Shown piece after piece: positions 7,992 through 17,669 of a DNA stretch of 37,549 nucleotides (positions are counted from its first letter, which is position 1; every line of letters begins with the position of its first letter). Source of the stretch: CAZNMF01 sp035547155 (GTDB taxonomy: Bacteria; Acidobacteriota; Vicinamibacteria; Vicinamibacterales; SCN-69-37); assembly GCA_035547155.1 (NCBI GenBank), contig DASZVJ010000061.1, forward strand, positions 1-37,549, read 5' to 3'. The notes under the pieces were generated by a model that saw nothing but the letters and a program-made list of their open reading frames with translations, did no database searches and was not told the origin of the DNA. A program made the position numbers and the translations under genes.

Positions 7992-9413
7992 TCAGCTCCG
8001 CTGCGACGAGAGCAATGCCTTGTCGACTTTGAGCTGACGGACCTTGCGATAGAGATTCGTGCGCTGGATGCCGAGCGCTTTGGCGGCCTCGCCCACGCGG
8101 CCGTGATGCCGCACGAGCGCAGCGGAAATGCACTCGCGCTCGAACTTCATGCGCGCGTCCCGCAGCGTGCCGCCGGCGTCGAGGCGCGGGGCCGGCTGTC
8201 CGTCGACGCGCGCGTGGGCGAGCACGTCCTCGAGCCGGACGACCGGGCCGCGCACGTCGTGCGCGAGACGCTCGGCCAGGTCGGCGAGATCGAGCGTGTT
8301 CCGCGGCCACGGCAAGGCGCCCAACAGCGTCAGCGCAGAGCGGCTCAGCGCCTTGGGCGCCATGCCCTGACGGAAGCAGGCCTCGCGAACGTAGTGCACC
8401 GCCAGCCGGGGCACATCGTCGCGCCGGCTGCGAAGCGGCGGAACCTCGATGCGCGTGACGAAACGATCGACGAGATCCGCCCGGACGCGGCCGTCGGCCA
8501 GCGCGGCCTCGGGCGTCCCGTCGAACGAGGCGACGAGCCGGATCGCGAGTGGCGTCGTGCGCCCACGATCGTCGGTGACTTCGCGATCGCGCAGCATCCG
8601 CGCGAGCCGGGACTGCAGGCGCGACGGCATGTCGACCAACCCCTGCAGAAAGAGCGTCCCGCCCCGCCCCGCTTGAAGAACGGCGGCGCCAGTGCCGACG
8701 ACATCGATCGGGGCGACAGGCGCCGGTTGTCGCGCCACGCCGGCGCCGAAGAGTTGCCGCTCCAGGTCCTCCGGCGTCTGCCCCGTGCAGTCGACGACGA
8801 CGAAGGTTTCGGGCTCGCCGCCGCCCAGGGCGTGAATGGCGCGCGCGACGATGCCGCGGCCGCTGCCGCGCTCGCCGCAGAGCGCGACGCCGTCCCTGAC
8901 AGCCGCGGCGGCTCGCGCGGTCTCCAGGACCGCGCGCATCGCCGGCGATCCCAGAAACCAGGCGAAGCCGTATCCAGCCTGACCGGCGCCCGACTGCGCG
9001 ACGATCTGATGGTCGCGCAGCTCTTCGAGCAGCGCGGCGAGATCGGATGACGCGAGCGGCCACGGGAGCATATCGACGAGCCCGGCCTGAACCGCGCCGG
9101 CGATGGCCACGGTGTTCGCGGGATCCGCGACGCCCACGAGCGGCAGCGCCGGATGACGGGCGCGCAACAGCCGGACGGCGGTCAACGCGGCCCGCTCGCT
9201 CGCGAGATCGACGAGGCAGCACAGCACCGAGCGGCCGGCCAGCACGCGCAGTGCCTCGGCGATGTCGGACACGACGATCGCGGAGACGTCGACGCGCGAC
9301 AGCCGATCCGCAAGGCCGTGACGCGGATGTCCGGGCGCCTGCAGATACAGGAACCCGCTCGTCTCCTGCTCGGGCGGCGCAGCCGCCGGCTTTCGACTCG
9401 AGAGAACCGTCAT
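7992..9413 (-). CDS. NtrC-like regulator with degenerate receiver and AAA+ motifs
   Basis: 473 residues with the layout receiver (about 40-135), AAA+ (about 150-385) and Fis-type HTH (about 425-463, ALVRHHGRVGEAAKALGIQR). The DNA-binding end is well preserved, but the rest is not. The receiver keeps a possible Asp69, but the beta5 Lys is Trp (MLPWPL). Walker A is GERGSGRG (180-187), with Arg where Lys is required. The GAFTGA loop that touches sigma-54 is absent (VARQPAPVAPIDVVGTGA in its place). Walker B is GGTLFLQG, lacking the Asp-Glu pair. An RADLVDR stretch resembling the Arg finger survives. It probably binds DNA without ATP-driven sigma-54 remodelling. Its start overlaps the end of the lipoprotein gene (ATGA). 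Confidence 0.85.
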   Translation of the reverse strand: MTVLSSRKPAAAPPEQETSGFLYLQAPGHPRHGLADRLSRVDVSAIVVSDIAEALRVLAGRSVLCCLVDLASERAALTAVRLLRARHPALPLVGVADPANTVAIAGAVQAGLVDMLPWPLASSDLAALLEELRDHQIVAQSGAGQAGYGFAWFLGSPAMRAVLETARAAAAVRDGVALCGERGSGRGIVARAIHALGGGEPETFVVVDCTGQTPEDLERQLFGAGVARQPAPVAPIDVVGTGAAVLQAGRGGTLFLQGLVDMPSRLQSRLARMLRDREVTDDRGRTTPLAIRLVASFDGTPEAALADGRVRADLVDRFVTRIEVPPLRSRRDDVPRLAVHYVREACFRQGMAPKALSRSALTLLGALPWPRNTLDLADLAERLAHDVRGPVVRLEDVLAHARVDGQPAPRLDAGGTLRDARMKFERECISAALVRHHGRVGEAAKALGIQRTNLYRKVRQLKVDKALLSSQRS

Positions 9414-9967
9414 CGCGGAGTGCCGTTCGGGCCGAGGTCGACCGAGGTAACGGCGCCGCTGGCGTCATACGTGAGCCGGCGCGTCGCCTTGCCCTTCCCT
9501 GCCAGATCGAGATCGACGCGCGACAGGTGCCCGCCGTCGTAGGACTCCCATTTGTCGATCCGGCCGTCGCCGTCGGTATCTTCTTCGACCGTGCGCAGCG
9601 TGCCGTGGTCGTAGACCTCATGGCGCGTCACGGTCGTGCCGTCCGCGCCGTTCGCCTCATCCGCGCGCTCGATCGTCGTCGGACTGCCGTCGGGCAGTGG
9701 GTGGCTGTAGTACTCCCAGCGATCCGGCCGGCCGTCGCCGTTGCGATCGATTTCGATGCGCACGATGCGCGTGCCGTCCATGAACGCCCACGTGTCCGGC
9801 TTGCCGTCGCCGTTGCGATCGGAGACGAGCTGCTCGAGCACACCCGTGTCCTTGTTGTAGACGGGCGTCGGCGCACCGGCCGGCTTTTCCGGCGCCTGCG
9901 GCCGGCACCCGGCGGCGAGTGCCAGACCGAGCACGCCGATGAACATCGTCACGCGATCAGCGATCAT
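9410..9967 (-). CDS. Lipoprotein with repeated Ca-binding-like loops
   Basis: 185 residues. The signal peptide ends in the lipobox LAAGC, with Cys21 as the lipidation site. The mature protein consists of about five repeats of 24-29 residues, each starting with a loop such as DRNGDGKPDTW, DRNGDGRPDRW or DTDGDGRIDKW and continuing as a beta hairpin. The first, second and fourth loops carry the DxNxDGxxD spacing of EF-hand-like or thrombospondin-type calcium sites. The third and fifth are decayed. The gene ends in an ATGA overlap with the regulator gene, so the two are translationally coupled. A role as an envelope partner of that regulator is only a guess. A second possible start is Met8. Confidence 0.78.
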   Translation of the reverse strand: MIADRVTMFIGVLGLALAAGCRPQAPEKPAGAPTPVYNKDTGVLEQLVSDRNGDGKPDTWAFMDGTRIVRIEIDRNGDGRPDRWEYYSHPLPDGSPTTIERADEANGADGTTVTRHEVYDHGTLRTVEEDTDGDGRIDKWESYDGGHLSRVDLDLAGKGKATRRLTYDASGAVTSVDLGPNGTPR

Positions 9968-9968
9968 G

Positions 9969-9977
9969 TCGATACAG
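9969..9977 (-). promoter_or_regulatory. CTGTATCGA motif abutting the lipoprotein start codon
   Basis: The minus strand reads CTGTATCGA, one C, then the ATG at 9967. It is the third copy in the cluster of a 9-mer also found at 7980-7988 and 10860-10868. The companion ACATTT seen after 7 nt in the other two copies is missing here, so it may be a half-site or chance. Confidence 0.3.
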
Positions 9978-10063
9978 CTTCGCCCTCTCGGTCACAGCCG
10001 CGCATTCGCATGCGCCGCGCACGTCCTTCAAGCGTCCAGCGTTGGACGCGCTCATCGTCTCGT

Positions 10064-10113
10064 CGCCCCGAGCCTGTCGAGGGGCGAACTTCGAACTTCG
10101 TCCTTCGAACTTC
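10064..10113. repeat. REP-like hairpin followed by four tandem 7-bp repeats
   Basis: A hairpin with a 6-bp stem (CGCCCC at 10064-10069, GGGGCG at 10081-10086) encloses the core GAGCCTGTCGA, a word seen in short palindromic repeats of many high-GC bacteria. Starting at its last G are four 7-mers: GAACTTC, GAACTTC, GTCCTTC, GAACTTC (10086-10113). The array ends 5 nt before the stop of the NusG-like gene, in the 150-nt gap before the lipoprotein gene. It may act in mRNA processing or simply be a dispersed repeat. Related four-unit arrays lie at 28758-28785 and 34483-34510. Confidence 0.6.
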
Positions 10114-10117
10114 TTTC

Positions 10118-10684
10118 CTAGTACCGGCTAACGTCCGCCGCATCCACGTCGACGGTCACGCCTTGCCCAATCAATCCGACTGACAGGACGAGGCGCGCCT
10201 GGCTGCCCTTTCGGACCAGTCGACCGACAACGCCTCGGAGCGGCCCACGAACGACCTCGACCGGATCCCCTTCCTGGATCAGCGGCGACGGGTCGAAGCG
10301 CAGATCGCTCGTGACGAGCGTCCGGATGCTCTCGATTTCCTGATCAGCGATCGGGACGGGCCGGCTGTCGAACCCGACGATCGACACGACACCCACACAC
10401 GACAGCACGCGCAGCGACTCGGCCGGATCGAGCCGGGCAAAGCAGTAGCCGGGGAACAACGGCCACTCGATGCGCTTTCGGCGATCCTTCCAATGGCTCC
10501 AACGGGGTATCGTCGGCAGGAATGCGGGTAGCCCTTTCCCGACGAGCTGTCGGAATACCGTGCTTTCGTGTCTGGAGCGGGTCCACACCGCAAACCACGA
10601 GGTCGGTTCGAGGCCTTCAGCCGCCGCGTGCCCGTCCTCAAACGTGCAGGAATCCAAGTTGAGGGCGGAAGCAGCGAGCGTCAC
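10118..10684 (-). CDS. NusG paralog, likely antiterminator of the polysaccharide locus
   Basis: 188 residues from a GTG at 10684, chosen because AGAAGAGG lies 7 nt upstream; a TTG at 10738 is also in frame but has no ribosome site. The NGN domain (WFAVWTRSRHESTVFRQL...PLFPGYCFARLD) spans about 30-110 and a KOW domain (IQEGDPVEVVRGPLRGVVGRL) about 135-185. The first 28 residues are an unusual extension. The general NusG normally sits in the secE-rplK cluster, so this copy is a specialised paralog like RfaH, LoaP or UpxY, which bind RNA polymerase and let it pass terminators in long polysaccharide operons. It is the first gene of the locus. I saw no clear ops element. Confidence 0.85.
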   Translation of the reverse strand: MTLAASALNLDSCTFEDGHAAAEGLEPTSWFAVWTRSRHESTVFRQLVGKGLPAFLPTIPRWSHWKDRRKRIEWPLFPGYCFARLDPAESLRVLSCVGVVSIVGFDSRPVPIADQEIESIRTLVTSDLRFDPSPLIQEGDPVEVVRGPLRGVVGRLVRKGSQARLVLSVGLIGQGVTVDVDAADVSRY

Positions 10685-10691
10685 GAGTAAG

Positions 10692-10699
10692 CCTCTTCT
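10692..10699 (-). promoter_or_regulatory. Ribosome binding site fixing the NusG-like start
   Basis: AGAAGAGG on the minus strand lies 7 nt before the GTG at 10684. The alternative TTG at 10738 has no purine-rich stretch before it, so this site decides the start. Confidence 0.6.
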
Positions 10700-10846
10700 C
10701 TTGGCGCGACTTCGGTCTTCCCTGCGACGACCTTTCAATGTGAAAAGTCGTTGCCGCGCAGCCTGACAAAGAGCAACGGCCGTACCGGACGCTGGAAGGC
10801 AGCATCGGACGCGTCATCGCGCCCAGGCCGAATCGCTAACTGATTC

Positions 10847-10868
10847 AAATGTCGCGAGTTCGATACAG
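10847..10868 (-). promoter_or_regulatory. CTGTATCGA-N7-ACATTT composite motif upstream of the NusG-like gene
   Basis: CTGTATCGA (10868-10860) and ACATTT (10852-10847) are separated by exactly 7 nt, as in the copy at 7988-7967. Both lie 140-165 nt before the start codon of a first gene of a transcription unit. Conservation of two words with fixed spacing suggests a binding site. Confidence 0.45.
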
Positions 10869-10943
10869 CCGTTCGATTTCTCGACACGTCGCGCATCCGA
10901 TACGGCGGTCCTGCCGCGCGACCGGATTGTCAGCGAATGACGA

Positions 10944-11666
10944 TTATGTAACGACCGGGGGCTTCGGATCTTTGGGAGGCGGCGGCTGCCGTCGCGCGTA
11001 CAGCAGCGAGACGACGAAGATGACAACGATGAGCGTCAGCGAGAACGCCTGGGGGATGTCCAGCGCGATGACGTGGACGTCATGGAGATACTCGACGCAG
11101 AGCTTCGTCGCCACCCAGCCGATGATGACGAACGCGCCGTCGACCAGCGCCGGATAGCGTCGAATTAATTCGAGCAACTGCCCTACGACGAGCCGCATCG
11201 CCAGAATCCCGAGGATGCCGCCCGCCAGGACGACCGCCAGCTTCCGGGACATCGCCACGGCCACGAGGATCGAGTCGATCGAAAACGCGAGGTTCACCAG
11301 CTCGACCTTGACCACCGTCGCCCAGAACGCCGAGAGTCCAAAGGCGGCCTTGGCCGCCGGCGGCTCGTGACGCGACTGCGCATCCTCCGATCCCCGGAAG
11401 TGCGACCAGGTCAGATAGCCGAGATACAGCCCGCCGAGCAGCTTGATCCAGGTCACGGCAATCAGGTACGTCGCGAGCAGCGTCGCGGCGATGCGGAACG
11501 CGAACCCGCCGACCAGGCCGTACCGCAACGCACGCTGATGTGCGTCGCGCGGCAGGCCCAGCACCATGATCGCCATGACCAGGGCGTTGTCCGCGCTGAG
11601 CAGGCCTTCGAGAACGACGAGCAGGCCGATAGTGACGACGTCGGAGGCGTGAAGATCGAAGAGCAC
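10944..11666 (-). CDS. TerC-family integral membrane protein
   Basis: 240 residues, about seven membrane segments. It has the paired TerC motifs EGLLSADNALV (Glu20, Asp26) and VELVNLAFSIDSILVA (Glu122, Asp131), whose intramembrane acids are thought to bind metal. Relatives include YkoY/Alx, linked to Mn2+ export and pH stress, and some that help metallate exported proteins. The tail is basic and Pro-rich (RRQPPPPKDPKPP). The start is GTG at 11666. The gene is divergent from hspR with about 110 nt between them, and it has its own promoter. I saw no yybP-ykoY riboswitch in the short leader. Confidence 0.88.
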   Translation of the reverse strand: MLFDLHASDVVTIGLLVVLEGLLSADNALVMAIMVLGLPRDAHQRALRYGLVGGFAFRIAATLLATYLIAVTWIKLLGGLYLGYLTWSHFRGSEDAQSRHEPPAAKAAFGLSAFWATVVKVELVNLAFSIDSILVAVAMSRKLAVVLAGGILGILAMRLVVGQLLELIRRYPALVDGAFVIIGWVATKLCVEYLHDVHVIALDIPQAFSLTLIVVIFVVSLLYARRQPPPPKDPKPPVVT

Positions 11667-11679
11667 CGGCGAGTGACTC

Positions 11680-11709
11680 AGTATTCGCCGAAACCGGCGA
11701 AGGTGTCAC
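11680..11709 (-). promoter_or_regulatory. Promoter of the terC-like gene with a perfect palindrome in the spacer
   Basis: Minus strand GTGACA (11709-11704), 18-nt spacer, AATACT (11685-11680), then 13 nt to the GTG start. The spacer region contains the perfect palindrome TTCGCCG-N4-CGGCGAA (11684-11701), which overlaps the -10 edge. A repressor bound there would block RNA polymerase; which one is unknown. Confidence 0.45.
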
Positions 11710-11735
11710 GCGGCGACGCAGCCGCGGAACCTGAC

Positions 11736-11756
11736 GTTGACACGATCCGTATCAAG
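11736..11756. promoter_or_regulatory. HAIR-like operator for HspR
   Basis: GTTGACA-N7-TATCAAG. The known HspR-associated inverted repeat is CTTGAGT-N7-ACTCAAG. Here TTGA and TCAA are separated by the same 11 nt, and the two arms agree at most positions. The left arm is itself the -35 box of the hspR promoter. HspR bound here would shut off the operon, which is the autoregulation known from Streptomyces and Helicobacter. Confidence 0.68.
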
Positions 11757-11765
11757 ACATACACT
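11737..11765 (+). promoter_or_regulatory. Promoter of the hspR heat-shock operon
   Basis: TTGACA (11737-11742), 17-nt spacer, TACACT (11760-11765). The start codon of hspR is 11 nt further, so the 5' leader would be only about 4-6 nt. The HAIR-like operator covers the -35 and the spacer. Confidence 0.68.
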
Positions 11766-11776
11766 CGTCTCGTGGC

Positions 11777-12145
11777 ATGACCAAGACCCGGGAGATGTAC
11801 CTCATCAGCATGGCGGCAGAGATGCTGGACATGCACCCGCAGACGCTGCGCAAGTACGAGCGGCTCGGACTGGTGCGCCCGACGCGCGCGCTCGGCAGCA
11901 TGCGCGTCTACACGCAGGCCGAGCTCGATCGGCTGCGCCTGATCAAGGCGCTCGTCGACGAGGCCGGCGTCAATCTGGCCGGCGTGCAGCGGCTGCTGTC
12001 CGTCGCCGACATCGCCCGTCGCCTGCCGCCGCTGCTCGACGACGTCCAGCGCGCCTCGTCTCGGAGCGAAGCCCATCGACGATTGGCGGCGGAGATCGAC
12101 GCATTGTTCGAGCTGTTGGGACTCGAGCCGGAGCGCAAGCGATAG
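11777..12145 (+). CDS. hspR: MerR-family heat-shock repressor HspR
   Basis: 122 residues. The N-terminal winged HTH reads YLISMAAEMLDMHPQTLRKYERLGLVRPTRALGSMRVYTQAELDRL. MHPQTLRxYERLGLVxP is the hallmark of HspR rather than of metal-sensing MerR proteins. A short helical tail (about 75-122) should mediate dimer and DnaK contact. HspR represses chaperone genes with DnaK as co-repressor and releases them when DnaK is titrated by unfolded protein. It heads an operon with cbpA, clpB and ftsH, and a HAIR-like site sits in its own promoter. No Shine-Dalgarno precedes the ATG, in line with a near-leaderless mRNA. Confidence 0.92.
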   Translation: MTKTREMYLISMAAEMLDMHPQTLRKYERLGLVRPTRALGSMRVYTQAELDRLRLIKALVDEAGVNLAGVQRLLSVADIARRLPPLLDDVQRASSRSEAHRRLAAEIDALFELLGLEPERKR

Positions 12146-12153
12146 ATCGAGCT

Positions 12154-13146
12154 ATGGAGTTCAAGGATTACTACACGACGCTGGGTGTGCCCAAGACGGC
12201 ATCCGAGGCCGAGATCAAGCGCGCGTACCGCAAGCTGGCGCGCGAGTTCCATCCGGATCTGAATCCCGGCGACAAGAAGGCCGAGGCGCGGTTCAAGGAG
12301 ATCAACGAGGCCAACGAGGTGCTCGGCGATCCGGAGAAGCGCCGCAAGTACGACGAGCTCGGCGCGAACTGGCGTGACTACGAGCGCGCGCAGGCCGCTG
12401 GTCAAGACGGAGGTGTGCCGCCGGGATGGGCAGGCCCATTCGGCCAGGGTGGTGGCGGCGCGCAGTACCGCACGATGACGCCGGAGGAAATGGAAGAGGC
12501 GTTCGGCGGCGACTCGCCGTTCTCTGACTTCTTCCAGACGTTTTTCGGCGGCGGCGGCTTCAACGCCGGCGGCGAGACGCGGCGCGCGCCGCGCGGCGGC
12601 ACGCGGACGTCACGCGGACACGACCTCGAACATCCGATCGAGCTCACGCTCGAAGAAGCGTTCACCGGCACGACGCGGCGTCTGAGCTCGACGCGCGACG
12701 GGCAGGAGCGCACGGTCGAGGTGCGCATTCCCGCGGGCGTCAAGGACGGCGCGCGCGTGCGTGCGGCCGGTGAAGGCGCGCCCGGCGGCCGCGGCGGCAA
12801 GGCGGGCGACCTGTATCTGACCGTCCATCTGCTGCCGCACAAGATCTTCGAGCGGCGCGGACAGGATCTCTATTTGAAAGTCGACGTGCCCGTGACTACG
12901 GCCGTGCTCGGCGGCGAAGCGAGCGTGCCGACGCTCAGCGGCTCGACGCTGCGCTTGAAGATTCCCGAGCTCACCGCGAATGGACGCACGTTCCGGCTGC
13001 GCGGCCACGGGATGCCGGCGGTCGGCCGGCAGAACGAGCGCGGCGATCTCTACGCGAGCGTCGCCGTCCAGGTGCCGTCGACGCTGAGCGACGACGAGCG
13101 CGCGCACTACGAAGCGCTGAAGGCGATCGAGGAACGCCGCGGGTAA
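12154..13146 (+). CDS. cbpA: DnaJ-class II co-chaperone (CbpA type)
   Basis: 330 residues from the ATG at 12154, 8 nt after the hspR stop. The J domain (1-70, KDYYTTLGVPKTASEAEIKRAYRKLAREFHPDLNP) has the HPD motif at 33-35 needed to trigger DnaK ATPase. A Gly-rich linker follows (about 75-145, including GQGGGGAQ and FGGGGGFNAGG). Two C-terminal substrate-binding beta domains span about 155-325 (IELTLEEAFTGTTRRL, VRIPAGVKDGARVR). There are no CxxCxGxG zinc repeats, so it is CbpA rather than DnaJ. A cbpA-hspR pairing is also known in epsilonproteobacteria. Confidence 0.92.
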   Translation: MEFKDYYTTLGVPKTASEAEIKRAYRKLAREFHPDLNPGDKKAEARFKEINEANEVLGDPEKRRKYDELGANWRDYERAQAAGQDGGVPPGWAGPFGQGGGGAQYRTMTPEEMEEAFGGDSPFSDFFQTFFGGGGFNAGGETRRAPRGGTRTSRGHDLEHPIELTLEEAFTGTTRRLSSTRDGQERTVEVRIPAGVKDGARVRAAGEGAPGGRGGKAGDLYLTVHLLPHKIFERRGQDLYLKVDVPVTTAVLGGEASVPTLSGSTLRLKIPELTANGRTFRLRGHGMPAVGRQNERGDLYASVAVQVPSTLSDDERAHYEALKAIEERRG

Positions 13147-13164
13147 CCGCGCGAGTGGATCATC

Positions 13165-15791
<2,627 letters not shown>

Positions 15792-15792
<1 letters not shown>

Positions 15793-17657
15793 TGACTCCA
15801 GACGCCAACCAGCGCCAGCCTCGCCGTCGTCTTCCGACTCCTCGTCGTCCGATCTCGCCGATCTGGTTCGGCGCAGCGTTGTTCGCGGTGCTGGTCGTCG
15901 CGAATCTCGTCTCGGCGTACCTGCACCAGGGCCAGACGCTCGACTACTCCGAGTTCAAGTCGCTGCTCGCGCAGGGCCGGGTCGTCGAGGTCCAGCTCAG
16001 CAAGGACTCGGTGTCCGGCAAGTACCAGGACGGCGACGGATCGCAGAAGACGTTCACGTCCGTCCGTGTCGACGATCCGAAGCTCGCCGAACAGCTCGAT
16101 GCGCAGAAGGTGCGCTACGCTGGCGAAGTCCAGAGTCAGTGGCTGACGGACATCCTCGGCTGGATCTTCCCTGTCCTGCTCGTGATCGCGCTGTGGTCGT
16201 TCTTCTTCCGCCGCATGGGCAACGCCGAAGGCGGCATCATGTCGTTCGCGCGCAGCAAGGCGAAGATCTACGCGGAAGACGACGTGAAGGTCAGCTTCTC
16301 GGACGTCGCGGGCGTCGATGAAGCGGCGGACGAGCTGCGTGAAGTCGTCGACTTCCTCAAGAATCCGACGAAATACACGACGCTCGGCGGGCGCATCCCG
16401 AAGGGTGTGCTGCTCGTCGGCCCGCCGGGCACCGGCAAGACGCTGCTGGCCCGCGCCGTCGCCGGCGAGGCCAAGGTCCCGTACTTCAGCCTCAGCGGCT
16501 CCGAGTTCGTCGAGATGTTCGTCGGCGTCGGCGCGGCGCGCGTCCGCGATCTGTTCCGTCAGGCCGAGACCAAGGCGCCGTGCATCGTCTTCATCGACGA
16601 GCTCGACGCGCTCGGCAAGACGCGCGTGCAGTCGCCGATGGGTGGCCACGAAGAGCGCGAGCAGACCTTGAATCAGCTGCTCGCCGAGATGGACGGCTTC
16701 GACGCGAAGAAGGGCGTCATCATCATGGCCGCGACGAACCGGCCGGAAGTGCTGGATCCGGCTCTGCTTCGTCCGGGACGTTTCGATCGCCGCGTGCTCG
16801 TCGACAAGCCGGACGTGAAAGGCCGGGAAGCAATCCTGCGCATTCACGTGCGCGCGGTGAAGCTTGCGGACAACGTGGACCTGTCGCTGCTCGCCGCACG
16901 CACGGGCGGGTTCGCCGGCGCCGATCTCGCCAACCTCGTCAACGAGGCCGCGCTCCTGGCGGCCCGCCGCGACAAGAAGGCCGTCGATCGGTCCGACTTC
17001 GACGAAGCCGTCGATCGCATCGTCGCGGGCCTGGAGAAGAAGCGCGCGATGAACCCGCGCATCCGCCGCGTCATCGCCGTGCACGAGGTCGGACACGCGA
17101 TCGTCGCGAGCTCGCTGCCGGGCCAGGATCCGGTGCACAAGGTGTCGATCATCGGCCGCGGCTTCGGCGCGCTCGGCTACACGATGCAGCTGCCGACCGA
17201 AGATCGCTACCTGCGCACGCGTGCAGAGCTGCAGAACGAGCTGACCGTGCTGCTCGGCGGCCGCTCGGCGGAATGGCTCGTCTTCGGCGAGCTGACGACG
17301 GGCGCGCACAACGATCTGCTGCGCGCGACGGACATCGCGCGGGCGATGGTCACCGAGTACGGCATGAGCGACGCGGTCGGGCCGGTCAATCACGAAGGCC
17401 GCAGCCGCAGCATGTTCCTCGACAGCCCGTCGACGCCGGAGCGCGGCGCGTACGCCGAGGAAACGGCGCGCGTGATCGACGTCGAGGTCAAACGCCTCGT
17501 CGCCGAAGCCGAGACCGCCGCGCGCGGGATCCTGACGACCCATCGCACGACGCTCGATCAGCTGACGGAACGTCTGCTCGAGAAGGAAGTGCTGGAAGGT
17601 GACGAGCTGCGGGAGATGCTGGGCGCAGGAGCGGGAGCCGGCGCGAGCGCAAGCTAG
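15792..17657 (+). CDS. ftsH: ATP-dependent zinc metalloprotease FtsH
   Basis: 621 residues, anchored in the inner membrane by two segments (about 24-43 and 117-139) flanking a small periplasmic domain. The AAA+ module has Walker A GPPGTGKT (210-217), pore loop MFVGVG, Walker B CIVFIDELDA and second-region-of-homology NRPEVLDPALLRPGRFDR. The protease site is HEVGH (431-435), with Asp508 in GAHNDL as probable third zinc ligand. Val instead of the usual Ala in HEAGH is conservative. FtsH degrades misassembled membrane proteins and regulators. Its place in an HspR operon, by TGATG coupling to clpB, would make it heat-inducible. Confidence 0.96.
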
Positions 17658-17669
17658 CCCGCGCTGCTG

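Larger units (their letters stand above)
10685..10943. other. Intergenic region upstream of the NusG-like gene
   Basis: 259 nt between the end of the terC-like gene and the NusG paralog, both on the minus strand. It contains the CTGTATCGA-N7-ACATTT composite (10868-10847, minus strand) and, 13 nt upstream of its TATCGAA core, a further ATCGAAC. I saw no convincing -35/-10 pair: TTGTCA near 10770 has a good position but a poor -10. A promoter for the polysaccharide regulators is expected here. Confidence 0.4.

Noticed and set aside
10118..10738. TTG start at 10738 for the NusG paralog
   Set aside because: No ribosome site precedes it, while GTG 10684 has AGAAGAGG at 7 nt.
11667..11776. yybP-ykoY manganese riboswitch before the terC-like gene
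   Set aside because: The predicted leader is only about 7 nt and the conserved riboswitch loops are not there.
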